Shown here in pieces: positions 1 through 8,870 of a stretch of DNA of 64,000 nucleotides (within the stretch, counting starts at the first letter, position 1; each line of letters begins with the position of its first letter). The notes below the pieces were generated by a model. The model searched no databases. It worked only from the letters and a program-made list of their open reading frames with translations, and was not told the DNA's origin. The DNA is taken from contig NZ_CP108454.1 of assembly GCF_036240795.1 (NCBI RefSeq), forward strand, positions 5,208,001-5,272,000, in the 5' to 3' direction. The position numbers and the translations under genes were made by a program. The stretch comes from Streptomyces sp. NBC_01268. GTDB taxonomy: Bacteria > Actinomycetota > Actinomycetes > Streptomycetales > Streptomycetaceae.

Positions 1-761
1 CCTCCAAGGCCGCGAAGGTCCGGGCCGGCGAGCTCCTGGAGCGCTTCAACCTCGCCGACGCCGCCGACCGCACCGCCAAGACGTACTCCGGCGGCATGCG
101 CAGGCGCCTGGACCTGGCCGCCGCCCTGGTCGTCTCCCCGCCCGTCATGTTCATGGACGAGCCGACCACCGGCCTCGACCCCCGTAACCGGCAGGCCCTG
201 TGGGAGGTCATCCAGGAACTCGTCGCCGGCGGCACGACCCTCCTGCTCACCACGCAGTACCTGGAGGAGGCCGACCACCTCGCGGACGACATCTGCGTCA
301 TCGACCACGGCAAGGTCATCGCCCGCGGCACCTCCGACCAGCTCAAGGCCCAGACCGGCGGCGAGCGCGTCGAAGTCGTCGTCCACGCGCGCGAGATGAT
401 CCCGCGGGCCCGCGAGGTCCTCGCACGCTACGGCCTGGCGGGCGTCGGCCACGGCGAGATCTCCGTGCAGGAGCACACCCGCAAGCTGACCGTCCCGGTC
501 GCCGGCGGAGCCAAGCTGCTCGCCGAGGTCATCCGCGACCTGGACGCCGTCGGCGTCGAGATCGACGACATCGGCCTGCGCCGCCCCACCCTCGACGACG
601 TCTTCCTCTCCCTCACCGGCCACACGGCCGAGCGGGCCGAGGGCGAGAACGGCGAGAACGGCGAGAACGGCGAGGCCGGCGGCCCCGGAGGCCAGGGCAA
701 GGGTCAGCGGGGCGCGGGCGACCGCGACGAGCGCGCCAAGGTGACGGAGGCGGCCAAGTGA
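1..761 (+). CDS. ABC transporter ATP-binding protein, DrrA-like (5' end outside window)
   Basis: Cytoplasmic ATPase subunit of an ABC-2 type exporter. The reading frame is open from the left edge, so the N-terminal Walker A part lies outside the window. Visible in order: the signature motif YSGGMRRRLDLA (about codons 26-37), Walker B VMFMDEPTTGLDP with its catalytic Glu, and the H-loop in LLTTQYLEEADHLAD. A C-terminal DrrA-type domain follows. The tail ends in an unusual low-complexity run rich in Gly, Glu and Asn (GENGENGENGEAGG). The stop overlaps the GTG start of the permease by 4 nt, so the two are translationally coupled. The substrate is unknown; relatives export antibiotics or lipids. 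Confidence 0.93.
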   Translation, partial: SKAAKVRAGELLERFNLADAADRTAKTYSGGMRRRLDLAAALVVSPPVMFMDEPTTGLDPRNRQALWEVIQELVAGGTTLLLTTQYLEEADHLADDICVIDHGKVIARGTSDQLKAQTGGERVEVVVHAREMIPRAREVLARYGLAGVGHGEISVQEHTRKLTVPVAGGAKLLAEVIRDLDAVGVEIDDIGLRRPTLDDVFLSLTGHTAERAEGENGENGENGEAGGPGGQGKGQRGAGDRDERAKVTEAAK

Positions 762-1627
762 CCACGCTGACCGACGCCGCCCCCACCCCCACCCCCGCCC
801 CCAGACCGCGCGGGGGAGTGGCCCAGTCGTTCCACGACTCGCTGGTCGTCACCAAGCGCAATCTGATCCGGATGATGCGCATCCCCGAGATGATCATCTT
901 CGGTCTGATCCAGCCGGTGATGTTCGTGATCCTCTTCACGTACGTCTTCGGCGGCTCCATGCAGATCGGCGACACCACCGACCCGGACGTCTACAAGAAC
1001 TTCCTGATGGCGGGCATCTTCGCCCAGACGGTCACCTTCGCCACGGCCGGCGCGGGCGCGGGCATCGCCGACGACATGCACAAGGGCCTCATCGACCGCT
1101 TCCGCTCCCTTCCCATGGCCCGGGGCGCGGTGCTCACCGGCCGCACCCTCGCCGACCTGGTGCAGACGGCGCTGACCCTGCTCGTCCTCGCGATCGTCGC
1201 CCTGATCATCGGCTGGCGCCCGGGGTACGCGGCACCGACCAACTTCCTGAAGGTCATGGCCGGTTTCGGCCTGCTGCTCCTCCTCGGCTACGCCTTCACC
1301 TGGATCGGGGCCCTGATCGGCCTGTCCGTGCGCACCCCGGAGGCGGCGACCTCCGGCGGACTGATCTGGCTCTTCCCGGTGACCTTCATCTCCAACGCCT
1401 TCGTGGACTCCAGCAAGCTGCCCGGCTGGCTCCAGCCCATCGCGGAGTGGAACCCGTTCAGCGCCACCGTGCAGGCCTGCCGCAAGCTGTTCGGCGATCC
1501 GGGCCTCTCCCCGTCCGACGCCTGGCCCATGCAGTACCCGGTGTGGGCGTCGCTGATCTACTCGATCCTCATCGTCGTCATCTTCCGGACGCTGTCCGTG
1601 CGGAAGTACCGGTCGGCGGCGGTGTGA
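758..1627 (+). CDS. ABC-2 type transporter permease, DrrB-like
   Basis: 289-aa integral membrane partner of the preceding ATPase. The start is GTG at 758, in a GTGA overlap with the upstream stop. The N-terminus is a short Pro/Thr-rich cytoplasmic segment, followed by the typical DrrB opening (RNLIRMMRIPEMIIFGLIQP) and about six hydrophobic segments, with the conserved extracytoplasmic loop containing FGGSMQIGD before helix 2. The family-typical ISNAFVDSSKLPGWLQPIAEWNPFS region precedes the last helix. Export role is inferred from the family; the substrate cannot be read from the sequence. Confidence 0.93.
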   Translation: MTTLTDAAPTPTPAPRPRGGVAQSFHDSLVVTKRNLIRMMRIPEMIIFGLIQPVMFVILFTYVFGGSMQIGDTTDPDVYKNFLMAGIFAQTVTFATAGAGAGIADDMHKGLIDRFRSLPMARGAVLTGRTLADLVQTALTLLVLAIVALIIGWRPGYAAPTNFLKVMAGFGLLLLLGYAFTWIGALIGLSVRTPEAATSGGLIWLFPVTFISNAFVDSSKLPGWLQPIAEWNPFSATVQACRKLFGDPGLSPSDAWPMQYPVWASLIYSILIVVIFRTLSVRKYRSAAV

Positions 1628-1643
1628 GCACGGGCGGGCCGGA

Positions 1644-3935
1644 TCAGGGGGCGTAGCCGGAGATGACCAGGCCGTCGGCGAGCGTGATGAAGAGCGCTCC
1701 GCCGGCGGCCAGGACGCTCTCGGAGCCGTCGCTGCGCGGGGACACCTCCTGCGGATCGGTGAAGGAGGCGCTCCTGCCGCCGGACTGCGTGGACGACTCC
1801 TCCACGGGCACCGAGGAGACCTTGCTGCCCTGGACGGTGAGGAACCGGTCGCCGGCGAAGGCGGCCCGCTCGCCCTGTTGGGGCTCCCGTGCACGGGCGG
1901 CGCCCGTCCTCAGGTCGTACTCGTAGAGGTGCGTGCCGTCGCCCAGCACCACGACCCCCTTCGCGCTCACCACCGGCGCCCCCGCCGTCCGCACCCCCTC
2001 GCCCAGGGTCCGCACCCGCTCCAGCGTCCGCGCGTCGAGCACGGTCACCCCGTCGCCCGAGCCCACGCACAGCACGCTGTCCCGGTGCACGGTGACGGCG
2101 TAGCAGCCGTACGCGTCCGAGCCGCGCGCCGTCACCGTGCCGCCGCGGGCGTCCAGGGCAAGCACCCGCCCGTTGCCGGGTACGAAGACCGCGCCACCCG
2201 ACACGACGGGCTGCTCCGGCAGGACGTCGAGCCGCCGCCGCCACAGCTCCTTGCCGCCGTCACCCGGCCGCACGGCGGTCACGAGGCCCGAGCTCTCGTC
2301 GGCCGTGCCGACGTACGAGGTGTAGAGCACCCCGTCGTGCAGGTCGGTGCCCTTCACCGCCCAGCCGCCCTTCGGCAGCCCCCGCTTCCATCGCTCCGCC
2401 CCGTCCTTCAGGCCGTACGCCGTGACCCCGTCGCCACCGGTGACGGCCACCAGGTCGCCTACGACCGCCGGGTACTGCGGGGCCGTCCGCGGCGCGGCGC
2501 CGCGGCCCGGCTTCGACCACAGCACCGTGCCGTCGGCCGCGGAGAGCGCCGACACCGCGCCGCCGGCGCCCGTGCAGAGCAGGACCTCCGGCGCGAGCGC
2601 GCAGGCCCCCACCCCCGCATCGAGCCGCCGTGTCCACGGGGACCAGCCCGCAGGACGCGAGGAGCGCTGGGAGCCGACCGTCCCGTAGTCGCCGCCGTGC
2701 CCCTCGCCGCCGTACGGCAGGACCACCTGGCTCAGCGTGCGCGGGGCGGCGGGACCGGACGTCCCCGCCGACGGCGAGGTGGTCGCGGACGGTCCCCGGC
2801 CGTCCGAGCCGGCAGAACCACCGTGCTCGCCGCCCCTGTTGAGGAACACGACCCCCGCCACGCCCACGGCGGCCACCGCCACCAGGGCCGCCGCGATCCG
2901 CCCCCGGGGCCGCCGCCGCGGTGCCGCCACGACGGGCTCCACGGGCCGGTACCCCACCGCCGTCGGGGAGTACGGCACCACCGGCCCGAGCGTCGGCAGA
3001 TCCGCCACGCCCGCACCCGACGCGGCCTCCTCCCCGACCCGCCGCGCGGCCTCCCCGTACTCGGCGAGCAGCGACAGCACCCCGCCCGGCCACGGGAACG
3101 CCTCCGGCACCTCCATGCCGCCCAGCAGTCCCACCAGCTCCGCCGCCGACGGCCGCTCCGCCGGATCGAGCCGCAGGCACCGCTCCACGATGGGCCGCAA
3201 CTCGGGCGACACACCGTCCAGTTCGGCCTCGGCCCGGCTGATGCGGTAGATCACCGCCGCCATCTCGTCGTCGTGGAAGGGCCCCCGCCCGCTCGCCGCG
3301 AACGCGAGCACCGCACCCAGGCAGAACACGTCCGACGCGGGCACCACCGCCCGGCTGCCGATCAGGTGCTCCGGCGACATGAACCCGGGCGAGCCGACCA
3401 CCAGACCCGTCGAGGTCAGCGCCGTCGCCTCGAAGGCCTGCGCGATGCCGAAGTCGATCAGCTTCGGCCCGCCCGCGCCCAGCAGCACGTTCGCCGGCTT
3501 CAGGTCCCGGTGCAGCACCTTCACGCCGTGCACCGCGTCCAACGCCCGCGCCAGCGCGGCCCCGAGCGCCCGCACCGCCGCCACCGGCAGCGCTCCGGAC
3601 CGTACGACCGCCTCCGCGAGCGAGGGGCCCGGCACGTACTCGGTCGCCAGCCACGGGGCGGGCGCGTCGGCGTCCGCGTCCACGAGCCGCGCCGCGTACG
3701 GGCTGTCGACCGCCCGCGCCGCCGTGATCTCGCGCCGGAACCGGGTCCGGAAGTCCCCGTCGACCTCCAGGTCCTCCCGTACGGTCTTCACGGCGACCAT
3801 CCGGTACGGGTCGGCCGTCGGCTCGTCCGCCCGGCAGGCCAGATGGACCTCGCCCATGCCGCCCGCGCCGAGCCGGGCGAGCAGGCGGTAGGGGCCGACG
3901 AGCCGCGGGGGGCCGGCGGGGAGTGCTTCCAGCAC
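1644..3935 (-). CDS. membrane Ser/Thr protein kinase with PQQ-like beta-propeller sensor (copy 1)
   Basis: 763 aa, GTG start at 3935 behind GAAAGG. N-terminal Hanks-type kinase: glycine loop LGAGGMGEV (about 22-30), ATP-binding Lys50 in VAVKTV, catalytic HRDLKPAN (Asp144), DFG at 161-163, and an activation loop with Ser/Thr (TALTSTG) before GSPGFMSPEH. A juxtamembrane linker leads to one membrane helix (about 347-365), then an extracytoplasmic seven- to eight-bladed PQQ-like repeat domain with DGTVLW-type blades. All catalytic residues are present, so it should be active. It lies directly downstream of a second kinase of the same architecture on the same strand, 23 nt apart. The signal sensed and the targets are unknown. 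Confidence 0.95.
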   Translation of the reverse strand: MLEALPAGPPRLVGPYRLLARLGAGGMGEVHLACRADEPTADPYRMVAVKTVREDLEVDGDFRTRFRREITAARAVDSPYAARLVDADADAPAPWLATEYVPGPSLAEAVVRSGALPVAAVRALGAALARALDAVHGVKVLHRDLKPANVLLGAGGPKLIDFGIAQAFEATALTSTGLVVGSPGFMSPEHLIGSRAVVPASDVFCLGAVLAFAASGRGPFHDDEMAAVIYRISRAEAELDGVSPELRPIVERCLRLDPAERPSAAELVGLLGGMEVPEAFPWPGGVLSLLAEYGEAARRVGEEAASGAGVADLPTLGPVVPYSPTAVGYRPVEPVVAAPRRRPRGRIAAALVAVAAVGVAGVVFLNRGGEHGGSAGSDGRGPSATTSPSAGTSGPAAPRTLSQVVLPYGGEGHGGDYGTVGSQRSSRPAGWSPWTRRLDAGVGACALAPEVLLCTGAGGAVSALSAADGTVLWSKPGRGAAPRTAPQYPAVVGDLVAVTGGDGVTAYGLKDGAERWKRGLPKGGWAVKGTDLHDGVLYTSYVGTADESSGLVTAVRPGDGGKELWRRRLDVLPEQPVVSGGAVFVPGNGRVLALDARGGTVTARGSDAYGCYAVTVHRDSVLCVGSGDGVTVLDARTLERVRTLGEGVRTAGAPVVSAKGVVVLGDGTHLYEYDLRTGAARAREPQQGERAAFAGDRFLTVQGSKVSSVPVEESSTQSGGRSASFTDPQEVSPRSDGSESVLAAGGALFITLADGLVISGYAP

Positions 3936-3958
3936 GGGAACGCGCCTTTCCGGGGGTC

Positions 3959-6373
3959 TCAGCGGGGGAGTGCGACGGAGGCGACGTCACCCTTGTCGTA
4001 CACGAGGTAGGCGATGCCGCCGACGGGGAGGGCCTGGGGGGCGCGCAGCATCTTGTCGAAGGTGTTGCCCCAGTTCGGGTCGTACCCGTCCTCCTCGACG
4101 CGCGGACCGGGCGCCCCCGGCACCGGCGTGACCTTCAGCCCGGCGGGCTTCCCGTCCTTGCCGAGCCGCACGGTGTACAGCGAGGCGTAGTCCGCGTACA
4201 CGACCTGGTCGCCCGCGAGCAGCGGCGCCGACCAGGCCTGGGAGAGCCCGGCGGGCGCGGGCTTCGCCGGGTAGGCGCCCAGCTCCTTGCCGTCGCGCGG
4301 GTCGAAGATGCGCAACCCGCCCTTCTCGCCGTCGAGTCCGACCGCCGTCCGCTCGGTCACGACCGCGGGCTTCTGGTCCGTGAACGACGCGGGCAGCGTC
4401 TTCACCGAGGCGAGCGTGGCGGAGTCGAGCAGGTGGGCGTGGGTCGAGGTGCCGTCGCTGTGGGAGACGTCGACGCAGTACGCGTACGCCCCGAACACCT
4501 TGATCTCCTCGCAGGTGCGCGCGTCGTCGTCGACCTGCCCGCGCACGGCACCGGTCTTCGCCTCGTAGGCGATGATCCCGCCGTCGCTGAGCGCGTACAG
4601 AAGGCCCTGGGCGTAGGCGACGGGCTCGAAGTCCCGGAAGTCGGAGCGGGCGAGGCCGCTGTTGGTGAGCGTCTTGGTCCACAGCCTGCGCCCGTCGGCC
4701 AGGGAGTACGCGTACAGGCTGACGTGGTCGGTGTAGTTCTCCTGGCCCTTCTCCGTCGGCGCCGCGACGAAGAGCATGCCGTCGGCGACGACCGGGCGGC
4801 TGCCCTCGCCCTGCTGCGCCCAGGCGTCCTTCTCCCACCTCACCGCGCCCGTGCGCGCGTCCCGGACCTGGACCCGCTCGCCGTACGCGAGCACGACGAG
4901 GCCGTCGTGGACGAGGGGCCGGGCCGCCTCCTGGGCGATGAAGACGCCGCCGGTGGGGCCCACGTAGCTCATCTGCGGGGCGTCCTTGACGTTCGGCCTG
5001 GCCTCCCACAGCCGCTTCCCGTCCGCCGGGTCCAGCGCCTCGAAGGTGCCGTTCGTCGTCCGGCACACCAGCACCCGCTCGTTCCCCGAGCAGCCGAAGG
5101 CGGGCGCCTTCAGCTTCGCCCGCCACGGCTTCCAGCCGGCCGGGCGCTGGGCGGCGTTCTGCGGGACCACTCCGGAGGCGTCCACGAGACCCTGGTCGTC
5201 GACGCCGGGGACGCGGGGCCCGGCGGCGGGCGCCTTCGGCCCGGCCGCGACCGGCTTCCGCGGCCCCTTCGGCTCCGGCCACAGGACGTACGCGCCGAGG
5301 CCGCCGCCCAGGACGGCGAGGGCCACCGCGGCCGCGAGCAGCGCCCGGCGGCGCCGCTTCGGGGGCGCCGGGGCGACGGTCGGGCCGGTGGGCGCGACGG
5401 TGGGGGCGAAGTGCAGTCCCGGCGGCCCCGAGGTGACGACGGGAGCCGTCGCAGGGAGCTCCAGGAGGGGGCCGCCCGCGGCGACGAGCTGGGCGAGCTC
5501 CGTGCCGTACTCGCCGATGTGCTCGCGGACCGGCACCGGCCACGGCGGCGCCTGCCGCTCGCCGCCGAGGAGCTCGACGAGGGCCTCCGGCGTGGGCCGG
5601 GCCGCGGGGTCCGCCGACAGGCAGGCGGCGACGACCTCCCGCAGCTCCTCGGGCAGCCGCTCCAGATCGGCCTCGGCCTGCGAGACGCGGTAGAGGACGG
5701 CCGCGACGGGACCGTCGCCGAAGGGGTCCTCGCCGGTCGCCGCGTAGCAGAGCAGCGAGCCGAGGCAGAAGACGTCCGAGGCCGCGGTCACCTTGCGGGC
5801 GCCGGCGACGTGCTCGGGCGACATGAAGGCGGGAGTGCCGACCATGAGGCCGGTCGCGGTCATGGTGGTGGCGCCGTGCGCGCGGGCGATGCCGAAGTCG
5901 ATCAGGCGCGGGCCGTCGACGGCGAGCATGACGTTGCCCGGCTTGAGGTCGCGGTGGAGCACCCCGGCCGCGTGCAGGTCGGCGAGGGCCCGGGCGAGGC
6001 GCGCACCGAGCGCCCGGACGGCCGGGACGGGCAGCGGGCCGGAGCGGCGCACGGCCTGGGAGAGGCTGGGGCCCGCGACGTACGCGGTGGCCAGCCACGG
6101 CACCTCGGCGTCGGCGTCCCCACCGACGGGCGCGGCGGCGTGCGCGCTCCGGACGAGGCCGGCGACCCGGATCTCGCGGCGGAAGCGGTCACGGAAGGCG
6201 GGGTCGCCCGCGAAGTCGCGCCGTACGGTCTTGACGGCGAAGAACTCTCCGGAGGCGTCGAGCCGCGCGAGGAAGACCTCGCCCATGCCGCCGGCGCCGA
6301 GCCGGGCCAGCACCTCGTACGGTCCGATCCGCCGTGGCGCGCCCTCGCGCAATGCTCCCAGCACCTGCCCCAT
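3959..6373 (-). CDS. membrane Ser/Thr protein kinase with PQQ-like beta-propeller sensor (copy 2)
   Basis: 804 aa, ATG start at 6373 preceded by AAGGGGG. Same layout as its neighbour: glycine loop LGAGGMGEV, Lys48, HRDLKPGN (Asp142), DFG 159-161, a Thr-rich activation loop (ATTMTATG), a Pro-rich juxtamembrane linker, a membrane helix near 336-357, and PQQ-like blades outside the membrane. Strong similarity through the kinase domain shows the two arose by tandem duplication; the sensor domains have diverged much more. A strong hairpin (6416-6455) separates this gene from greA, so the kinase pair is probably its own transcription unit. Confidence 0.95.
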   Translation of the reverse strand: MGQVLGALREGAPRRIGPYEVLARLGAGGMGEVFLARLDASGEFFAVKTVRRDFAGDPAFRDRFRREIRVAGLVRSAHAAAPVGGDADAEVPWLATAYVAGPSLSQAVRRSGPLPVPAVRALGARLARALADLHAAGVLHRDLKPGNVMLAVDGPRLIDFGIARAHGATTMTATGLMVGTPAFMSPEHVAGARKVTAASDVFCLGSLLCYAATGEDPFGDGPVAAVLYRVSQAEADLERLPEELREVVAACLSADPAARPTPEALVELLGGERQAPPWPVPVREHIGEYGTELAQLVAAGGPLLELPATAPVVTSGPPGLHFAPTVAPTGPTVAPAPPKRRRRALLAAAVALAVLGGGLGAYVLWPEPKGPRKPVAAGPKAPAAGPRVPGVDDQGLVDASGVVPQNAAQRPAGWKPWRAKLKAPAFGCSGNERVLVCRTTNGTFEALDPADGKRLWEARPNVKDAPQMSYVGPTGGVFIAQEAARPLVHDGLVVLAYGERVQVRDARTGAVRWEKDAWAQQGEGSRPVVADGMLFVAAPTEKGQENYTDHVSLYAYSLADGRRLWTKTLTNSGLARSDFRDFEPVAYAQGLLYALSDGGIIAYEAKTGAVRGQVDDDARTCEEIKVFGAYAYCVDVSHSDGTSTHAHLLDSATLASVKTLPASFTDQKPAVVTERTAVGLDGEKGGLRIFDPRDGKELGAYPAKPAPAGLSQAWSAPLLAGDQVVYADYASLYTVRLGKDGKPAGLKVTPVPGAPGPRVEEDGYDPNWGNTFDKMLRAPQALPVGGIAYLVYDKGDVASVALPR

Positions 6374-6415
6374 CCCCCTTGAGTGGCCCGATGCCGCCGA
6401 TCATTGCATGGGCAT

Positions 6416-6455
6416 GCCGAAGGGCCGGTCCCTTCCGGGGGACCGGCCCTTCGGC
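6416..6455 (-). terminator. intrinsic terminator-like hairpin after greA
   Basis: A 17-bp perfect inverted repeat (arms 6416-6432 and 6439-6455, loop TTCCGG) lies just beyond the greA stop on the leftward strand and before the kinase start. There is no U-tract, as is common in Streptomyces. Confidence 0.75.
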
Positions 6456-6471
6456 TCGCTCAGGGGGTGGC

Positions 6472-6969
6472 TCAGCCGCTGTACGGCTTGGCGCTGAGGA
6501 TCTTCACCATGGCCATCTTGCCGTTCGGCAGCTCGTACTCGGCGTCGTCGCCGGCCTTCTTGCCGTTGACGCCGATGCCCAGCGGGGACTGCGGCGAGTA
6601 CGTCTCGATGTCGTCGCTCGCGTACTCGCGCGAGGCGAGCAGGAAGGTCATCGTGTCGTCCTCGTCGCCGTCGAAGGCGATCGTCACGACCATGCCCGGC
6701 TCGACGATGCCGTCGTCCGCGGGGGCCTCGCCGACCTTGGCGTTCTGCAGGAGCTGCGTGAGCTGGCGGACCCGGAGCTCCTGCTTGCCCTGCTCCTCCT
6801 TGGCCGCGTGGTACCCGCCGTTCTCGCGCAGGTCGCCCTCCTCGCGCGCCGCGGCGATCTTGGCGGCGATCTCGGTACGCGCGGGACCAGACAGGTACTC
6901 AAGCTCGTCCTTGAGCTTGTTGTACGCCTCCTGGGTGAGCCAGGTGACGTTCTCGCTGGTCTGGGTCAC
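6472..6969 (-). CDS. greA: transcription elongation factor GreA
   Basis: 165 aa. GreA binds the RNA polymerase secondary channel and stimulates cleavage of backtracked transcripts. The start is taken as the GTG at 6969, with GAGGAG about 6 nt upstream; an in-frame ATG at 6999 would add residues with no family counterpart. The N-terminal coiled coil begins WLTQEAYNKLKDELEYL, with the acidic tip near GDLRENGGYHAAKEEQ, and the C-terminal FKBP-like domain includes SPLGIGVNGKKAGD. The length matches the family. It lies downstream of the DUF4307 gene on the same strand, a spacing of about 190 nt. Confidence 0.97.
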   Translation of the reverse strand: MTQTSENVTWLTQEAYNKLKDELEYLSGPARTEIAAKIAAAREEGDLRENGGYHAAKEEQGKQELRVRQLTQLLQNAKVGEAPADDGIVEPGMVVTIAFDGDEDDTMTFLLASREYASDDIETYSPQSPLGIGVNGKKAGDDAEYELPNGKMAMVKILSAKPYSG

Positions 6970-7159
6970 AGGTGCTCCTCGTAGGTACTGGGAATACAAA
7001 GCATCGCCCTACACGGAAAGGATGCGCCTTCCCGGGTGGGCGAAACCACGAGCCTAACAATGAGTGGCGAAAAGCGGGAGGACATAAACCATCAAGATGG
7101 CGTCATCCCAGGTCACCGTGGTGACCCGCCCGAGCTCGTCCCGGGCTCCCTACCCACCG

Positions 7160-7561
7160 CTACCGCGCCGTACACCCCAGCAGCTCGGCGTTGGTCGCCT
7201 TCGCGGTCGTACGGATCGAGTAGACCTTGTCGAGGCGGGTGCCGGTCTCCTCGACGGGCACGTCCTTGCGGCCGACCTCGGTGCCGTCCTCGGAGCGGGA
7301 GCGCAGCGTGCAGACGCCCGTGGCGTCGGCGTCCTTGCGGATCTCCAGGTGGACCTGGACCTCGGTGTCGCTCACCACGTCGAACTTGATCATCTCGGCG
7401 CTGATCTTCGTGCCGCCGACGTAGTGCCAGCCGAACCAGCCGATCATGGCCAGGAACAGGGTGCCGAGCACGGCTCCGACGATCTTGAGCTTCCGGTCGG
7501 CGCGCTCGTCCGCGGAGCGGCCGTAGCGCCCCTCGGGCAGCTGCTCTCGCACCGCGCTCAT
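7160..7561 (-). CDS. DUF4307 small membrane protein
   Basis: 133 aa. An N-terminal basic/polar segment (PEGRYGRSADERADRK) precedes one membrane helix (about residues 28-47, VGAVLGTLFLAMIGWFGWHYV) and an extracytoplasmic beta-rich domain with two Cys (CTLRSR and the C-terminal GCTAR). This matches DUF4307, an actinobacterial family regularly found divergent from mca. The function is not known. The ATG at 7561 faces the mca start 110 nt away, so the two share a divergent control region. Confidence 0.88.
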   Translation of the reverse strand: MSAVREQLPEGRYGRSADERADRKLKIVGAVLGTLFLAMIGWFGWHYVGGTKISAEMIKFDVVSDTEVQVHLEIRKDADATGVCTLRSRSEDGTEVGRKDVPVEETGTRLDKVYSIRTTAKATNAELLGCTAR

Positions 7562-7671
7562 GATCGTTCCCTTCGCCGTGTGAACCCCCGGCCGGGGGCC
7601 CGGAATTTTCCCTCCCCCGATTCCGTCACTATAGAGACCTCCCTAGGCGACGAATCACTGAGGATCGAGTC

Positions 7672-8553
7672 TTGACTGAGCAGCTGCGACTGATGGCCGT
7701 TCACGCCCACCCCGACGACGAGTCGAGCAAGGGCGCGGCGACGATGGCCAAGTATGTGTCCGAGGGGGTGGAGGTCCTCGTGGTGACCTGCACGGGCGGC
7801 GAGCGTGGCTCGATCCTGAACCCGAAGCTCCAGGGCGACCCCTATATCGAGGCCAACATCGACGAGGTCCGCCGTAAGGAGATGGACGAGGCCCGCGAGA
7901 TCCTCGGCGTCGGCCAGGACTGGCTGGGCTTCGTCGACTCGGGCCTGCCCGAGGGCGACCCGCTGCCGCCGCTGCCGGAGGGCTGCTTCGCCCTCGCGGA
8001 CGTGGACGAGGCCGCCGGTGAGCTGGTCCGCCGGATCCGCGACTTCCGTCCCCAGGTCATCACGACCTACGACGAGAACGGCGGCTACCCGCACCCCGAC
8101 CACATCATGACCCACAAGATCACGATGGTGGCCTTCGACGGCGCGACCGACACCGAGAAGTACCCCGAGGCGGAGTTCGGCCCGGCCTTCCAGCCGCAGA
8201 AGCTCTACTACAACCAGGGCTTCAACCGGCCGCGCACCGAGGCCCTGCACAACGCCCTCCTGGCCCGCGGCCTGGAGTCGCCGTACGGGGACTGGCTCAA
8301 GCGCTGGGACGAGTTCGGCGGCAAGCCGCGCAACCTCACCACCCACGTCCCCTGCGCGGACTTCTTCGAGACCCGCGACAAGGCGCTCATCGCCCACCGC
8401 ACCCAGATCGACCCCGACGGCGGCTGGTTCCGGGTCCCGATGGACATCCAGAAGGAGGTCTGGCCGACCGAGGAGTACGAGCTCAGCAAGTCCCTCGTCG
8501 CCACTTCCATCCCCGAGCAAGATCTCTTCGCGGGCATCCGCGAGAATGCCTGA
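7672..8553 (+). CDS. mca: mycothiol S-conjugate amidase Mca
   Basis: 293 aa. A cytoplasmic zinc amidase that cleaves mycothiol S-conjugates, releasing a mercapturic acid for export, in actinobacterial detoxification. The start is the rare codon TTG at 7672, preceded by GAGGATCGAG. The N-terminus shows the GlcNAc-PI deacetylase family motif VHAHPDDESSKGAA, with His and Asp-Asp zinc and catalytic residues; HPDHIMTH carries the second zinc histidine set. The length fits Mca rather than MshB, and the family-typical TCTGGERGSILNP and YYNQGFNRPRTEAL are present. Confidence 0.95.
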   Translation: MTEQLRLMAVHAHPDDESSKGAATMAKYVSEGVEVLVVTCTGGERGSILNPKLQGDPYIEANIDEVRRKEMDEAREILGVGQDWLGFVDSGLPEGDPLPPLPEGCFALADVDEAAGELVRRIRDFRPQVITTYDENGGYPHPDHIMTHKITMVAFDGATDTEKYPEAEFGPAFQPQKLYYNQGFNRPRTEALHNALLARGLESPYGDWLKRWDEFGGKPRNLTTHVPCADFFETRDKALIAHRTQIDPDGGWFRVPMDIQKEVWPTEEYELSKSLVATSIPEQDLFAGIRENA

Positions 8554-8554
8554 C

Positions 8555-8788
8555 ATGAGCGCACACCTGGCAATGACCCAGCTCGTCCCCTTCGCCGCCG
8601 AAGAGCTGGACAAGAACAAGGTGACCCCCGGCGTCCTCGGGTTCGTCGTCTTCGCCGTGCTCGCGCTGGCCGTCTGGGGCCTGATGAAGTCGATGAACCG
8701 CCACATGCACAAGATCGACTTCACCGAGGCTCCCGACCCGGCCACCGCGGGCCCCGCCACCCCCTCCACGGGCCCGGCGGACAAGTAA
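8555..8788 (+). CDS. small single-pass membrane protein
   Basis: 77 aa from the ATG at 8555, just past the mca stop; an ATG at 8546, inside the end of mca, is also possible. One membrane helix (GVLGFVVFAVLALAVWGLM) is followed by a basic patch (KSMNRHMHK) and a Pro/Ala-rich tail (TEAPDPATAGPATPSTGP). Tight coupling to mca suggests co-expression. The family is common beside mca in streptomycetes but no function is recognised. Confidence 0.8.
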   Translation: MSAHLAMTQLVPFAAEELDKNKVTPGVLGFVVFAVLALAVWGLMKSMNRHMHKIDFTEAPDPATAGPATPSTGPADK

Positions 8789-8797
8789 CCGCACACC

Positions 8798-8834
8798 CCC
8801 GTACGGGCCCCGGCACCGCCGGGGCCCGTACGGG
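8798..8834. terminator. bidirectional hairpin between convergent genes
   Basis: 17-bp perfect stem (8798-8814 with 8818-8834, loop ACC), entirely G/C except two base pairs, between the end of the small membrane gene and the end of the leftward STAND/TPR gene. Confidence 0.8.
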
Positions 8835-8870
8835 CGCTGCCCGGCCAGGGCCGGCGCGGCCGGACCGCGG

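Noticed and set aside
3923..6382. Very long open frame on the + strand opposite the second kinase (and similar ones opposite other genes, e.g. 8910-12164 and 25156-27900).
   Set aside because: Shadow of the real coding frame in a G+C-rich genome; Arg/Gly/Pro composition, no start signal and no recognisable domain.
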